A stretch of DNA of 64,000 nucleotides from Diadophis punctatus similis (lineage: Eukaryota; Chordata; Lepidosauria; Squamata; Dipsadidae): assembly GCA_023053685.1 (NCBI GenBank), contig JALIGW010000057.1:3754210-3818209 (forward strand). The letters are read 5' to 3'. Positions 1 through 9,385 of this stretch are shown piece by piece. Numbering within the stretch: the stretch's first letter is position 1; every line of letters begins with the position of its first letter. A program made the position numbers and the translations under genes. A model generated the notes under the pieces. The model was given only the letters and a program-made list of their open reading frames with translations, did not search any database and was not told the DNA's origin.

Positions 1-15
1 TGGGAGACCACCACA
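1..15 (+). mobile_element. Terminal 15 bp of an ERV LTR, + orientation
   Basis: The first 15 bases (TGGGAGACCACCACA) are the exact reverse complement of the first 15 bases of the - strand LTR that begins at 2034, which is the U5 end of that LTR. The window therefore opens inside a further LTR of the same family in the opposite orientation, and position 16 would be its flank. A chance 15-base match at the exact element end is unlikely. The rest of the element lies outside the window. Confidence 0.7.
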
Positions 16-54
16 CACAATTAATACAATCAATCAGTGAAAAAGTTTGTCTTC

Positions 55-222
55 AAAAGGTGTGAATGCTCCAACACTGAAAACTTTTTGAGAAGACAAC
101 AATTTGTCTGAATGGATTTCCATTTGCCTGAAGTGATTTAGGCTTGCCTGTCTAGGCAAGGAGTTGGACTAGAAGACCTTTAAGGTTCCTTCCAACTCTG
201 TTATTCTATTCCACTCTATGGC
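55..222 (+). mobile_element. CR1 LINE 3' end
   Basis: This stretch is the 3' end of a CR1-type LINE. It contains GTTGGACTAGAAGACC, then GGTTCCTTCCAACTCTGTT and an ATTCTATTC-type tail, the usual CR1 terminus. It also matches the reverse complement of 63180-63310 in this window, including the GAATGCTCCAACACTG segment that encodes the end of the CR1 second protein. The copy is 5'-truncated, as most CR1 copies are, and carries several small differences from the copy at the right edge. Confidence 0.85.
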
Positions 223-657
223 TATTTGAAAAAACAAAAACTCTCTGAAATTCAAATTCAAATTTAGAAATAGGAAAAAATGATTTTTAAAAATATCCTA
301 ACAAACTCTAGCAAGTTGCAAAGAGCTCAGCTAAAATCTAAGGATAAAAAAACATAGAATAAATATAGCCATCCTACAAAATAAATTTGTTGCAAAGACA
401 ACACAGCCAATACTTCCAGTAGGTGCTGGCAAACACAGCATCTACAACACCACACAGTGTTGTGTAAAACCTTGCATTTTGGAAAATATCTATGAAAATA
501 TTTATGAGGAAAAATAAAGGAACACAATTTGATGGAAAAAAAATCACAAAAATTAAATTCAACAAACAGAAGTAAACTTACTGTTGCAAAGGGAAACAGT
601 TAATAGGTAATTTGAATGTAATAATCCCATCAGCTGCAAGAGCAGTTTAAACTTTGA
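223..657. other. A+T-rich stretch, probably degraded ERV interior
   Basis: No supportable gene. Short open frames on the - strand at 327-565 have no recognisable family features. By position, on the - strand just downstream of the reverse-transcriptase remnant, this is probably decayed pol of provirus B or host flank. I could not place either boundary. Confidence 0.4.
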
Positions 658-850
658 CTAGCTTTCTGAGGGATGAGATAAGATCATAGAATGTTTAACT
701 TTAGTTAATAATGTAAATAATGAACTTAACAAAAAAGTGGATAATTTAAAAAAAAGGACTAGCCAATTAATAGTTCCCAACAATTGTAACTGAATTAAAA
801 TAATAATTGTGAGATAACTGATGCAGCATAAAATTGAGACATCTTATGTC
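658..850 (-). pseudogene. pol: ERV pol remnant (reverse transcriptase thumb/connection)
   Basis: On the - strand, 760-783 reads LLGTINWL, a motif conserved where the retroviral RT palm passes into the thumb. The same frame continues with a LLSSLFTLL stretch like the leucine-rich connection segment and stops at TAG (658-660). No catalytic YxDD region is visible between this piece and the nucleocapsid end at 941, so protease and the RT catalytic part are deleted or decayed. The order after gag on the same strand fits pol of provirus B. It is a dead fragment. Its limits are approximate because only the motif region is convincing. Confidence 0.55.
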
Positions 851-940
851 CTAGATTCAAAAATTTTCTTGTAGCTAAATTTTTTCTCTCTGGCAACATT
901 TAATCCATAGGAGAGAAGGCTATACAGATAAAAATCCAAT

Positions 941-1912
941 TTAAGTTATTCCAAGTATGAAACCTGTATGAGAATCAACACCTTTGCCAGGCGCTCTGCA
1001 CTTTTCCTTAAAACATTTCTGGTTACCACAATTGCAACAATTCACTTGGGCTTTGTTACTTTGTCTCATGGCTGCAAGTAACAAATTATTTTGATGGCTA
1101 GAAGAACGTATAGCTTGCCAAATTTTAACCATTTCAGCCATTTCAGGATTTTTACCTAATGCTAAGATGTTCCAGCATTCAAAAGCAGCTTTTTCGTTAA
1201 CGCAATCAGTGTATGCTTGATTAGGTTTTGGTTGAATGTTTGAAAAGTTGTGTGCCGGCTTATCAGCTTTCTGAAAATCCTCAAAGGCACATTCAGAAGA
1301 AGCTTGCAAATTTGGTGTAGGAAGGTCAATTTTAACATCTACAGCAAGCATTTGAACAATTTCATGATTCTTTTCTAATCTTTCTTCTTGCATTTTTTGA
1401 ATCAGACCAGTATTTTTTACTACTGGAAAAGACTCATGAGATGAAACTTGGAGACCCTGTGCAAGTTTTATTCCTTTTTGCTATGCTTCCTCTTTAAATT
1501 CTGCCCTGTCTACCCTGAATGCCTCCTGTGGAGGAACAATAGATAAGGAAGCAGCAGTATCCAAAGTGCCGGATTTTAAAGCCTTTTGGTATGCCCCGCG
1601 AATAAGGCCAGATTGCAAAACAGGAGCAGGGTTTGAAGCAGAAAAAACAGGGGTTTCGGGAGCCGTGGGTGAAAAAGAACGCACGACTGAAGGTAATGGG
1701 GTAGTCAACATGACCGAGGGAGTCTGATAAGGTGGGGGATCTAATAAAAGCTGGTGAGGCGGGTCAGCATGAATCTGAATCATGATGTAAGCCTCACTTT
1801 TAGAAAAGGATGGGGTAAATTTTTGTTCTTGAGGAGAAAGGTATTTTTTCCTGCCCAATTGTCTCAGCTCTTCCACGTGAGAGTTCTGAGCTGTAGACGT
1901 TCCACCCCCCAT
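941..1912 (-). pseudogene. gag: ERV gag, internally shortened and split by one amber stop
   Basis: Gag is the retroviral structural polyprotein. The start at 1912 is chosen because it begins MGGGTS, a fit to the N-myristoylation signal (Gly2, Ser6), and follows a splice donor; the open frame upstream to 2032 is leader. Visible features are a PPPY late-domain motif at residues 59-62, a region at about 1190-1225 resembling the capsid major homology region, and a nucleocapsid zinc knuckle at 998-1039. A single in-frame TAG at 1481-1483 splits the gene; the frame is otherwise continuous to 941. About 320 codons in total is well short of typical gag (500 or more), and most of the capsid N-terminal domain seems missing. 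The knuckle reads CX2CX4CX4C, with Cys where His is usual. The style resembles beta-type gag. No functional product is expected. Confidence 0.8.
998..1039 (-). other. Nucleocapsid zinc knuckle, variant CCCC
   Basis: The - strand encodes Cys-x2-Cys-x4-Cys-x4-Cys, followed by basic residues. The spacing is exactly that of the retroviral CCHC RNA-binding knuckle, but the third ligand codon is TGT (Cys) instead of a His codon. A second knuckle, common in retroviral nucleocapsids, is not visible. Confidence 0.7.
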
Positions 1913-1913
1913 A

Positions 1914-1919
1914 CTTACG
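1914..1919 (-). promoter_or_regulatory. Candidate major splice donor of provirus B
   Basis: On the - strand GTAAGT, the consensus 5' splice site, lies one base upstream of the gag ATG (1910-1912). A donor between primer site and gag start is the usual position for the retroviral major donor used to make env mRNA. The bases before it are CTC, so the exon side is weak. A matching acceptor candidate is at 61904 in provirus A. Confidence 0.55.
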
Positions 1920-2011
1920 AGAAAGAGTCGGTCGCCAGCGACGTCGTCGGGTGCACCGTGCCTATTCCAGGCGATAAGTAGAGGGTCGGCAGGGACGTAT
2001 TCCCATGAGGA

Positions 2012-2031
2012 ATCACATCGAGGGGTCACCA
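2012..2031 (-). other. Primer-binding site, tRNA-Trp-like
   Basis: Two bases inside the LTR end, the - strand reads TGGTGACCCC followed by TCGATGTGAT. The complement of the 3' end of vertebrate tRNA-Trp begins TGGTGACCCC and continues GACGTGAT, so the match is good apart from a 2-base insertion and one C-to-T change. tRNA-Trp priming is known in alpharetroviruses and the HERV-W group. The first ten bases are secure; the tRNA identity is inference. Confidence 0.65.
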
Positions 2032-2113
2032 AATGTGGTGGTCTCCCATGAGAAATGAGACACGCAGGCAGGTATCTCGGGACGGGAGCACAGAATCTTC
2101 TGTGTAACCCTCT

Positions 2114-2119
2114 TTTATT
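2114..2119 (-). terminator. LTR B polyadenylation signal AATAAA
   Basis: TTTATT on the + strand gives AATAAA on the LTR strand, about 55 bp downstream of the TATA box. This short spacing defines a small R region. Confidence 0.7.
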
Positions 2120-2173
2120 AGAATTCAGTTCATATCCAGTTACATTCTTATGACAATGTTAGTAAGGGGTGGG

Positions 2174-2289
2174 TATATACCATATATGGTCATATTGTTA
2201 GTCTACTCCTGAGTACACATCCTTCAGGTAACTTATACATTCGGGTCACGTAGGCACTGGGGTCAGGAGATTTCAGATGAGATGAGTCA
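2174..2289 (-). promoter_or_regulatory. LTR B promoter block: TATA, CArG, AP-1
   Basis: TATATA lies at 2174-2179, directly followed (upstream in transcription) by CCATATATGG at 2180-2189, a perfect CC(A/T)6GG serum-response-factor site. TGAGTCA (AP-1) lies at 2283-2289. All are conserved in LTR A and in the cassette LTRs. Confidence 0.65.
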
Positions 2290-2383
2290 CATCATGCTTT
2301 TCCTGTCCTGCTTAGTGCCATTGTCCTAATAGTTAACCATTACAGGCTGAAGTAAAGTACTTTGTTCCCAAATTAATCCCACA

Positions 2384-4794
2384 AATTTCTCTCTAGCTGA
2401 CGTTTTCCACATATGCAGAAGCAGAGTACAAAGATTATGCTGAAATCTACCACATCAATTTCTCTCTAGCTGACATTTTCCAAATGTACGGAAGCAGAGT
2501 TCCAGGATTATGCTGAAATCTACCAGCTCAATTTCTCTCTAGCTGACGTTTTCCACATATGCAGAAGCAGAGTACAAAGATTATGCTGAAATCTACATCA
2601 ATTTCTCTCTAGCTGACGTTTTCCACATATGCAGAAGTAGAGTTCCAGGATTATGCTGAAAACCACCACATCAATTTCTCTCTAGTTGACTTTCCCAGGT
2701 GTGCAGGAGAGTTCCAGGATTATGCTGAAATCTACATCAATTTCTCTCAAGCTGACATTTTCCAGATGTACAGAAGCAGAGTTCCAGGTGTATGCTGAAA
2801 TCTGCCTTGCAATTTCTCTCTAGCTGACATTTTGCAGATGTGCAGAAACAGAGTTCCAGGATTATGCTGAGAACACCACATCAATTTCTCTCTAGCTGAC
2901 TTTTCCAGATGTGCAGAAGCAGACTTTCAGGATTATGCTGAAATCTACATCAATTTCGTTCTAGCTGACATTTTCCAGATTCTCAGAAGCAGAGTTCCAG
3001 GATTATGCTGAAATTTACCAGCTCAATTTCTCTCTAGCTGACATTTTCCAGATGTACAGAAGCAGAGTTCCAGGTGTATGCTGAAATCTGCCTTGCAATT
3101 TCTCTCTAGCTGACATTTCGCAGATGTGCAGAAGCAGAGTTCCAGGATTATGCTGAAAACCACAACATCAATTTCTCTCTAGCTGACATTTTCCAGATGT
3201 ACAGAAGCAGAGTTCCAGGTGTATGCTGAAATCTGCCTCTGCATTTTCCCTCTAGCTGACATTTTCCATATGTGCGGAAGCAGAGTTCAAAGATTATGCT
3301 GAAATCTACCACATCAATTTTCTAGCTTACATTTTCCAGATGTGCAGAAGCAGAGTTCCAGGATTATGCTGGAATCTGCCTTGCAATTATTCTCTAGCTG
3401 ACATTTTCCAGCTGTTCGGAAGCAGAGAGCAAAGATTATGCTGGGATATACCACATAAATTTTCCCCAGCTGACATTTTCCAGATGTGCAGTAGCAGAGT
3501 TCAAAGATTATGCTGAAATCTACCACATCAATTTCTCTCTAGCTTACATTTTCCAGATGTGCACAAGCAGAGTACCAGGATTATGCTGGAATCTGCCTTG
3601 CAATTATTCTCTAGCTGACATTTTCCAGATGTTCGGAAGCAGAGAGCAAAGATTATGCTGAGATATACCACATAAATTTTCCCCAGCTGACATTTTCCAG
3701 ATGTGCAGAAGCAGAGTTCAAAGATTATGCTGAAATCTACCACATCAATTTCTCTCTAGTTTACATTTTCCAGATGTGCACAAGCAGAGTTCCAGTATTA
3801 TGCTGAAATCTGCCTCTGCATTTCCCCTCTAGCTGACATTTGCCAGATGTGCAGAAGCAGAGTTCAAAATTATGCTGAAATCTACCACATCAATTTCTCT
3901 CTATCTTACATTTTCCAGATGTACAGAACCAGAGTTCCAGGATTATGCCGAAATCTGCCTCTGCATTTTCCCTCTAGCTGACATTTTCCAGATGTGTGGA
4001 AGCAGAGCTCCAGGATTTTGCTGAAATCTACATCAATTTCTTTCTAGCTGACATTTTCCAGATTCTCAGAAGCAGAGTTCAAAGATTATGCTGAAATCTA
4101 CCAGCTCAATTTCTCTCAAGCTGACATTTTCCAGATGTACAGAAGCAGAGTTCCAGATGTATGCTGAAATCTGCCTTGCAATTTCTCTCTAGCTGACATT
4201 TTGCAGATGTGCAGAAGAAGAGTTCCAGGATTATGCTGAAAACCACCACATCAATTTCTCTCTAGCTGACTTTCCCAGATGTGCAGAAGCACATATCCAG
4301 GATTATGCTGAAATCTGCCTTGTAATTTCTCTCTAGCTGACTTTTCCAGATGTGCAGGAGTGTTCCAGGATTATGCTGAAATCTACATCAATTTATCTCA
4401 AGCTGACATTTTCCAGATGTACAGAAGCAGAGTTCCAGGTGTATGCTGAAAACTGCCTTGCAATTTCTCTCTAGCTGACATTTCGCAGATGTTCAGAAGC
4501 AGAGTTCAAGGATTATGCTGAAAACCACCACATCAATTTCTCTCTAGCTGACTTTCCCAGGTGTGCAGAAGCAGAGGTCCAGGATTATGCTGAAATCTGC
4601 CTTGCAATTTCTCTCTAGCTGACTTTTCCAGATCTGCAGGAGAGTTCCAGGATTATGCTGAAATCTACATCAATTTCTCTCAAGCTGACATTTTCCAGAT
4701 GTGCAGAAGCAGAGTTCAAAGATTATGCTGAAATCTACATCAATTTCTCTCAAGCTGACATTTTCCAGATGTACAGAAGCAGAGGTCCAGGTGT
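2384..4794. repeat. Minisatellite block S0 (left edge of array)
   Basis: About 33 tandem copies of a 70-73 bp monomer. The + strand core is CTAGCTGACATTTTCCAG, then ATGTGCAGAAGCAGAG, then TTCCAGGATTATGCTGAAA. Two short linkers alternate between monomers (ACCACATCAATTT or GCCTTGCAATTT types). S0 starts in mid-monomer against LTR B and ends with AGGTCCAGGTGT at cassette 1. Open frames here, such as 3314-3743, are repeat shadows. Confidence 0.95.
4790..4794. repeat. Target-site duplication GGTGT, left copy (cassette 1)
   Basis: GGTGT directly precedes the TG end of the cassette. The same 5 bases follow its CA end at 5593-5597. Uninterrupted monomers elsewhere read TTCCAGGTGTATGCTG (for example at 4434-4449), which is the empty site. 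Confidence 0.9.
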
Positions 4795-4874
4795 TGTGGT
4801 GGTCTCCCATGAGAAATGAGACACGCAGGCAGGTATCTGGGGACGGGAGCACAGAATCTTCTGTGTAACCATCT

Positions 4875-4880
4875 TTTATT
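4875..4880 (-). terminator. Cassette 1 LTR polyadenylation signal
   Basis: AATAAA on the - strand, about 55 bp downstream of the TATA box. The same signal is present at the equivalent place in every cassette (80 bp from the cassette's left end). Confidence 0.7.
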
Positions 4881-4934
4881 ACAGTTCAGTTCATATCCAG
4901 TTACATTCTTATGACAATGTTAGTAAGGGGTGGG

Positions 4935-5071
4935 TATATACCATATATGGTCATATTGTTAGTCTATTCCTGAGTACACATCCTTTAGGTAACTTATACA
5001 TTCGGGTCACGTATCTATGCATTCAGGTCACGTAGGCACCGGGGTCAGGAGATTTCAGATGAGATGAGTCA
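4935..5071 (-). promoter_or_regulatory. Cassette 1 LTR promoter block
   Basis: TATATA lies at 4935-4940, a perfect CArG box CCATATATGG at 4941-4950, and AP-1 TGAGTCA at 5065-5071. A tandem pair of ATTC(G/A)GGTCACGTA lies at 5000-5013 and 5021-5034. The layout predicts initiation near 4905-4910, reading toward lower coordinates into S0. Activity is inferred only. Confidence 0.6.
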
Positions 5072-5163
5072 CATCCTGCTTTCCTGTCCAGATTAGTGCC
5101 ATTGTCCTAATAGTTAATGAGGTATCCATTACACCGGCTGAAGTAAAGTACTTTGTTCCCAAA

Positions 5164-5558
5164 TTAATCCCACATCTCCTCCTTTTTTGTTTTATGAAAC
5201 GGTCCATCCTCCAATTCCAGAATGGCTTTGGTTTCGCTGATTAGAATGTCCTTCCTGTTGGAGAAAAGCAAGTTTTTGCACAACTGCAGGAGAGAGGGGA
5301 GACATTGGATACAACAACACAACAATATTAATAATACCACAATAATTATAACCGTTGGTATGAGTGACCTCAGCCAACTCCCAACAGGTAGCCAGGACCA
5401 TAAGGCATCCCAGATGTCAATGATGCCACTTCCTTCTCCGGCCAGGGGGTTGACCATGTTCTCCATATGCTCAATTGTGTGTGTGATGTTATATTTATAG
5501 TCAGATACATAAGCATAACAATGTTAATGAATTAAAACACAAACACATCCTTTAGCAG
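5164..5558 (-). pseudogene. env: env 3' fragment: TM membrane anchor and tail (cassette 1)
   Basis: This is the C-terminal part of an ERV transmembrane envelope subunit. The fragment starts just after the immunosuppressive-domain region. A TAA at 5524-5526 interrupts it, and a 100-codon frame then stays open from 5466 to the stop at 5164. That frame holds a tryptophan-rich membrane-proximal stretch (WDALWSWLP), one hydrophobic membrane helix of about 22 residues with a CCC cluster, and a cytoplasmic tail rich in Lys and Glu. The last codons run through the polypurine tract and into the LTR, as in provirus A. There is no signal peptide or surface subunit. The second Met codon has a strong context (AACATGG). 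This copy has Ile where the others have Leu in the tail. Confidence 0.85.
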
Positions 5559-5592
5559 TAGTAAAGTACTTTGTTCCCAAATTAATCCCACA

Positions 5593-8500
5593 GGTGTATG
5601 CTGAAATCTGCCTTGCAATTTCTCTCTAGCTGACTTTTCCAGATGTGCAGAAGCTGAGTTCAAAGATTATGGTGAAATCTACCACATCAATTTCTCTCTA
5701 GCTGACATTTTCCAGACATGCAGAAGCAGAGTTCCAGGATTGTGCTGAAAACCACCACATCAATTTCTCTCTAGCTGACTTTTCCAGATGTGCAGAAGCA
5801 GAGTTCCAGGATTATGCTGAACTCTGCCTTGCAATTTATCTCTAGCTGACTTTTCCAGATGTGCAGAAGCAGAGTTCCAGGATTATGCTGAAATCTACAT
5901 CAATTTCTTTCTAGCTGACATTTTCCAGATTCTCAGAAGCAGAGTTCCAGGATTATGCTGAAATCTACCAGCTCAATTTCTCTCTAGCTGACGTTTTCCA
6001 CATATGCAGAAGCAGAGTACAAAGATTATGCTGAAATCTACATCAATTTCTCTCTAGCTGACGTTTTCCACATATGCAGAAGCAGAGTTCCAGGATTATG
6101 CTGAAAACCACCACATCAATTTCTCTCTAGCTGACTTTCCCAGGTGTGCAGGAGAGTTCCAGGAGTATGCTGAAATCTGCCTTGCAATTTCTCTCTCGCT
6201 GACATTTTGCAGATGTGCAGAAGCAGAGTTCCAGGATTATGCTGAAAACCACCACATCAATTTCTCTCTAGCTGACTTTCCCAGGTGTGCAGAAGCAGAG
6301 GTCCAGGATTATGCTGAAATCTGCCTTGCAATTTCTCTCTAGCTGACTTTTCCAGATGTGCAGGAGAGTTCCAGGATTATGCTGAAATCTACATCAATTT
6401 CTCTCAAGCAGACATTTTCCAGATGTACAGAAGCAGAGTTCCAGGTGTATGCTGAAATCTGCCTTGCAATTTCTCTCTAGCTGACTTTTCCAGATGTGCA
6501 GGAGAGTTCCAGGATTATGCTGAAATCTACATCAATTGCTCTCTAGCTGACATTTTCCAGATGTACAGAAGCAGAGTTCAAAGATTATGGTGAAATCTAC
6601 CACATCAATTTCTCTCTAGGTGACATTTTCCAGACATGCAGAAGCAGAGTTCCAGGATTGTGCTGAAAACCACCACATCAATTTCTCTCTAGCTGACTTT
6701 TCCAGATGTACAGAAGCAGAGTGCCAGGGTTTTGCTGTAACCACTACATCAATTTCTCTCTAGCTGACTTTTCCAGATGTGCAGAAGCAGAGTTCCAGGA
6801 TTATGCTGAACTCTGCCTTGCAATTTATCTCTAGCTGACTTTTCCAGATGTGCAGAAGCAGAGTTCCAGGATTATGCTGAAATCTACATCAATTTCTTTC
6901 TAGCTGACATTTTCCAGATTCTCAGAAGCAGAGTTCCAGGATTATGCTGAAATCTACCAGCTCAATTTCTCTCTATCTGATGTTTTCCACATATGCAGAA
7001 GCAGAGTACAAAGATTATGCTGAAATCTACCACATCAATTTCTCTCTAGCTGACATTTTCCAAATGTACGGAAGCAGAGTTCAAAGATTATGCTGAAATC
7101 TACATCAATTTATCTCGAGCTGACGTTTTCCACATATGCAGAAGCAGAGTTCCAGGATTATGCTGAAAACCACCACATCAATTTCTCTCTAGCTGACTTT
7201 CCCAGGTGTGCAGAAGCAGAGGTCCAGGATTATACTGAAATCTGCCTTGCAATTTCTCTCTAGCTGACTTTTCCAGATGTGCAGGAGAGTTCCAGGATTA
7301 TGCTGAAATCTACATCAATTTCTCTCTAGCTGACATTTTCCAGATGTGCAGAAGCAGAGTTCCAGGATTATGCTGGAATCTGCCTTGCAATTATTCTCTA
7401 GCTGACATTTTCCAGATGTTCGGAAGCAGAGAGCAAAGATTATGCTGAGATATACCACATAAATTTTCCCCAGCTGACATTTTCCAGATGTGCAGAAGCA
7501 GAGTTCAAAGATTATGCTGAAATCTACCACATCAATTTCTCTCTAGTTTACATTTTCCAGATGTGCACAAGCAGAGTTCCAGTATTATGCTGAAATCTGC
7601 CTCTGCATTTCCCCTCTAGCTGACATTTTCCAGATGTGCGGAAGCAGAGTTCAAAGATTATGCTGAAATCTGCCTCTGCATTTTCTTTCTAGCTGACATT
7701 TTCTAGATGTGTGGAAGCAGAGTTCCAAGATTATGCTGAAATCTACGACATGAATTTCTCTCTAGCTTACATTTTCTAGATGTGCAGAAGCAGAGTTCCA
7801 GCATTATGCTGAAATCTGCCACATAAACTTCTCTCTAGCTGACATTTGCCAGATGTGAAGAAGCAGATTTCCAGGATTATGCTGAAATCAGTCTCTGCAT
7901 TTTCTCTCTAGCTGACATTTTCCAAATGTGCGGAAGCAAAGTTCAAAGATTATGCTGAAATCTGCCTTGCAATTTGTCTCCAAGTGAAAATTTCCAGATG
8001 TGGAGAAGCAGAGTTCAGAGATTATGCTGAAATCTACCACATCAATTTCTCTCTAGCTTACATTTTCCAGATGTGCAGAAGCAGAGTTCCAGGATTATGC
8101 TGGAATCTGCCTTGCAATTATTCTCTAGCTGACATTTTCCAGATGTTCGGAAGCAGAGAGCAAAGATTATGCTGAGATATACCACATAAATTTTCCCCAG
8201 CTGACATTTTCCAGATGTGAAGAAGCAGAGTTCAAAGATTATGCTGAAATCTACCACATAAATTCCTATCTAGCTGTCATTTTTCAGATGTGCTGAAGCA
8301 GAGTTCCAGGATTATGCTGAAATCTACCACATCAATTTCTCTCTAGTTTACATTTTCCAGATGTGCACAAGCAGAGTTCCAGTATTATGCTGAAATCTGC
8401 CTCTGCATTTCCCCTCTAGCTGACATTTTCCAGATGTGCGGAAGCAGAGTTCAAAGATTATGCTGAAATCTGCCTCTGCATTTTCTTTCTAGCTGACATT

Positions 8501-9385
8501 TTCTAGATGTGCAGAAGCAGAGTTCCAGCATTATGCTGAAATCTACCACATAAACTTCTCTCTAGCTGACATTTGCCAGATGTGAAGAAGCAGATTTCCA
8601 GGATTATGCTGAAATCTGCCTCTGCATTTTCCCTCTAGCTGACATTTTCCAGATGTGAAGAAGCAGAGTTCAAAGATTATGCTGAAATCTACCAGCTCAA
8701 TTTCTCTCAAGCTGACATTTTCCAGATGTACAGAAGCAGAGTTCCAGATGTATGCTGAAATCTGCCTTGCAATTTCTCTCTAGCTGACATTTTGCAGATG
8801 TGCAGAAGAAGAGTTCCAGGATTATGCTGAAAACCACCACATCAATTTCTCTCTAGCTGACTTTCCCAGATGTGCAGAAGCACATATCCAGGATTATGCT
8901 GAAATCTGCCTTGTAATTTCTCTCTAGCTGACTTTTCCAGATGTGCAGGAGTGTTCCAGGATTATGCTGAAATCTACATCAATTTATCTCAAGCTGACAT
9001 TTTCCAGATCTACAGAAGCAGAGTTCCAGGTGTATGCTGAAAACTGCCTTGCAATTTCTCTCTAGCTGACATTTCGCAGATGTTCAGAAGCAGAGTTCAA
9101 GGATTATGCTGAAAACCACCACATCAATTTCTCTCTAGCTGACTTTCCCAGGTGTGCAGAAGCAGAGGTCCAGGATTATGCTGAAATCTGCCTTGCAATT
9201 TCTCTCTAGCTGACTTTTCCAGATCTGCAGGAGAGTTCCAGGATTATGCTGAAATCTACATCAATTTCTCTCAAGCTGACATTTTCCAGATGTGCAGAAG
9301 CAGAGTTCAAAGATTATGCTGAAATCTACATCAATTTCTCTCAAGCTGACATTTTCCAGATGTACAGAAGCAGAGGTCCAGGTGT
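5593..9385. repeat. Minisatellite block S1 (segment type A)
   Basis: About 53 monomers between cassettes 1 and 2, corresponding monomer for monomer to S4 (23400-27048) except for about two extra monomers here (144 bp). Peptides readable from it on either strand are frame shadows, since the monomer is usually not a multiple of three. Confidence 0.95.

Larger units (their letters stand above)
2034..2383 (-). mobile_element. LTR B (5' LTR of provirus B), 350 bp
   Basis: Read on the - strand, the LTR begins TGTGG at 2383 and ends CCACA at 2034, directly before the primer site, so it is a 5' LTR. It carries an AP-1 site, a perfect CArG box next to a TATA box, and AATAAA. It differs from the cassette LTRs and LTR A by having only one copy of a GGTCACGTA element (two elsewhere) and by scattered substitutions. 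On its right it abuts minisatellite (AATTTCTCTC). The partner LTR and target duplication lie outside the window or are lost. Confidence 0.85.
4795..5592 (-). mobile_element. ERV cassette 1 (mini-provirus)
   Basis: Read on the - strand this is (i) the first ~32 bp of a 5' LTR (5561-5592, TGTGGG...TTTAC), (ii) the 3' end of env (5175-5558), and (iii) a complete 380-bp LTR (4795-5174). It is bounded by TG...CA ends and flanked by the 5-bp direct repeat GGTGT at 4790-4794 and 5593-5597. There is no primer site and no gag or pol. The U3-to-env join at about 5557-5560 shares only the bases AG between its two sources, so an internal deletion by end-joining or reverse-transcriptase jumping is likely. 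Relative to LTR A it is diverged, but it is nearly identical to the other nine cassettes. It shares with cassettes 4 and 5 the variant CTGTCCAGATTAG (others CTGTCCTGATTAG), and alone has AATGGCTTTGG. Confidence 0.93.

Noticed and set aside
327..565. Two small Cys- and Phe-rich - strand frames
   Set aside because: They overlap each other, have low-complexity composition and no family features. They lie in presumed decayed ERV sequence.
2011..2031. A tRNA gene
   Set aside because: Only about 20 bases resemble a tRNA 3' end, in the position of a retroviral primer-binding site. There is no cloverleaf or A/B box.
7315..7530. A family of Cys-rich ~71-residue open frames repeated across the array, on both strands
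   Set aside because: They are read-throughs of tandem monomers of 70-73 bp. The frame drifts with monomer length, they occur on both strands, and they have no leader or domain, so they are repeat shadows.
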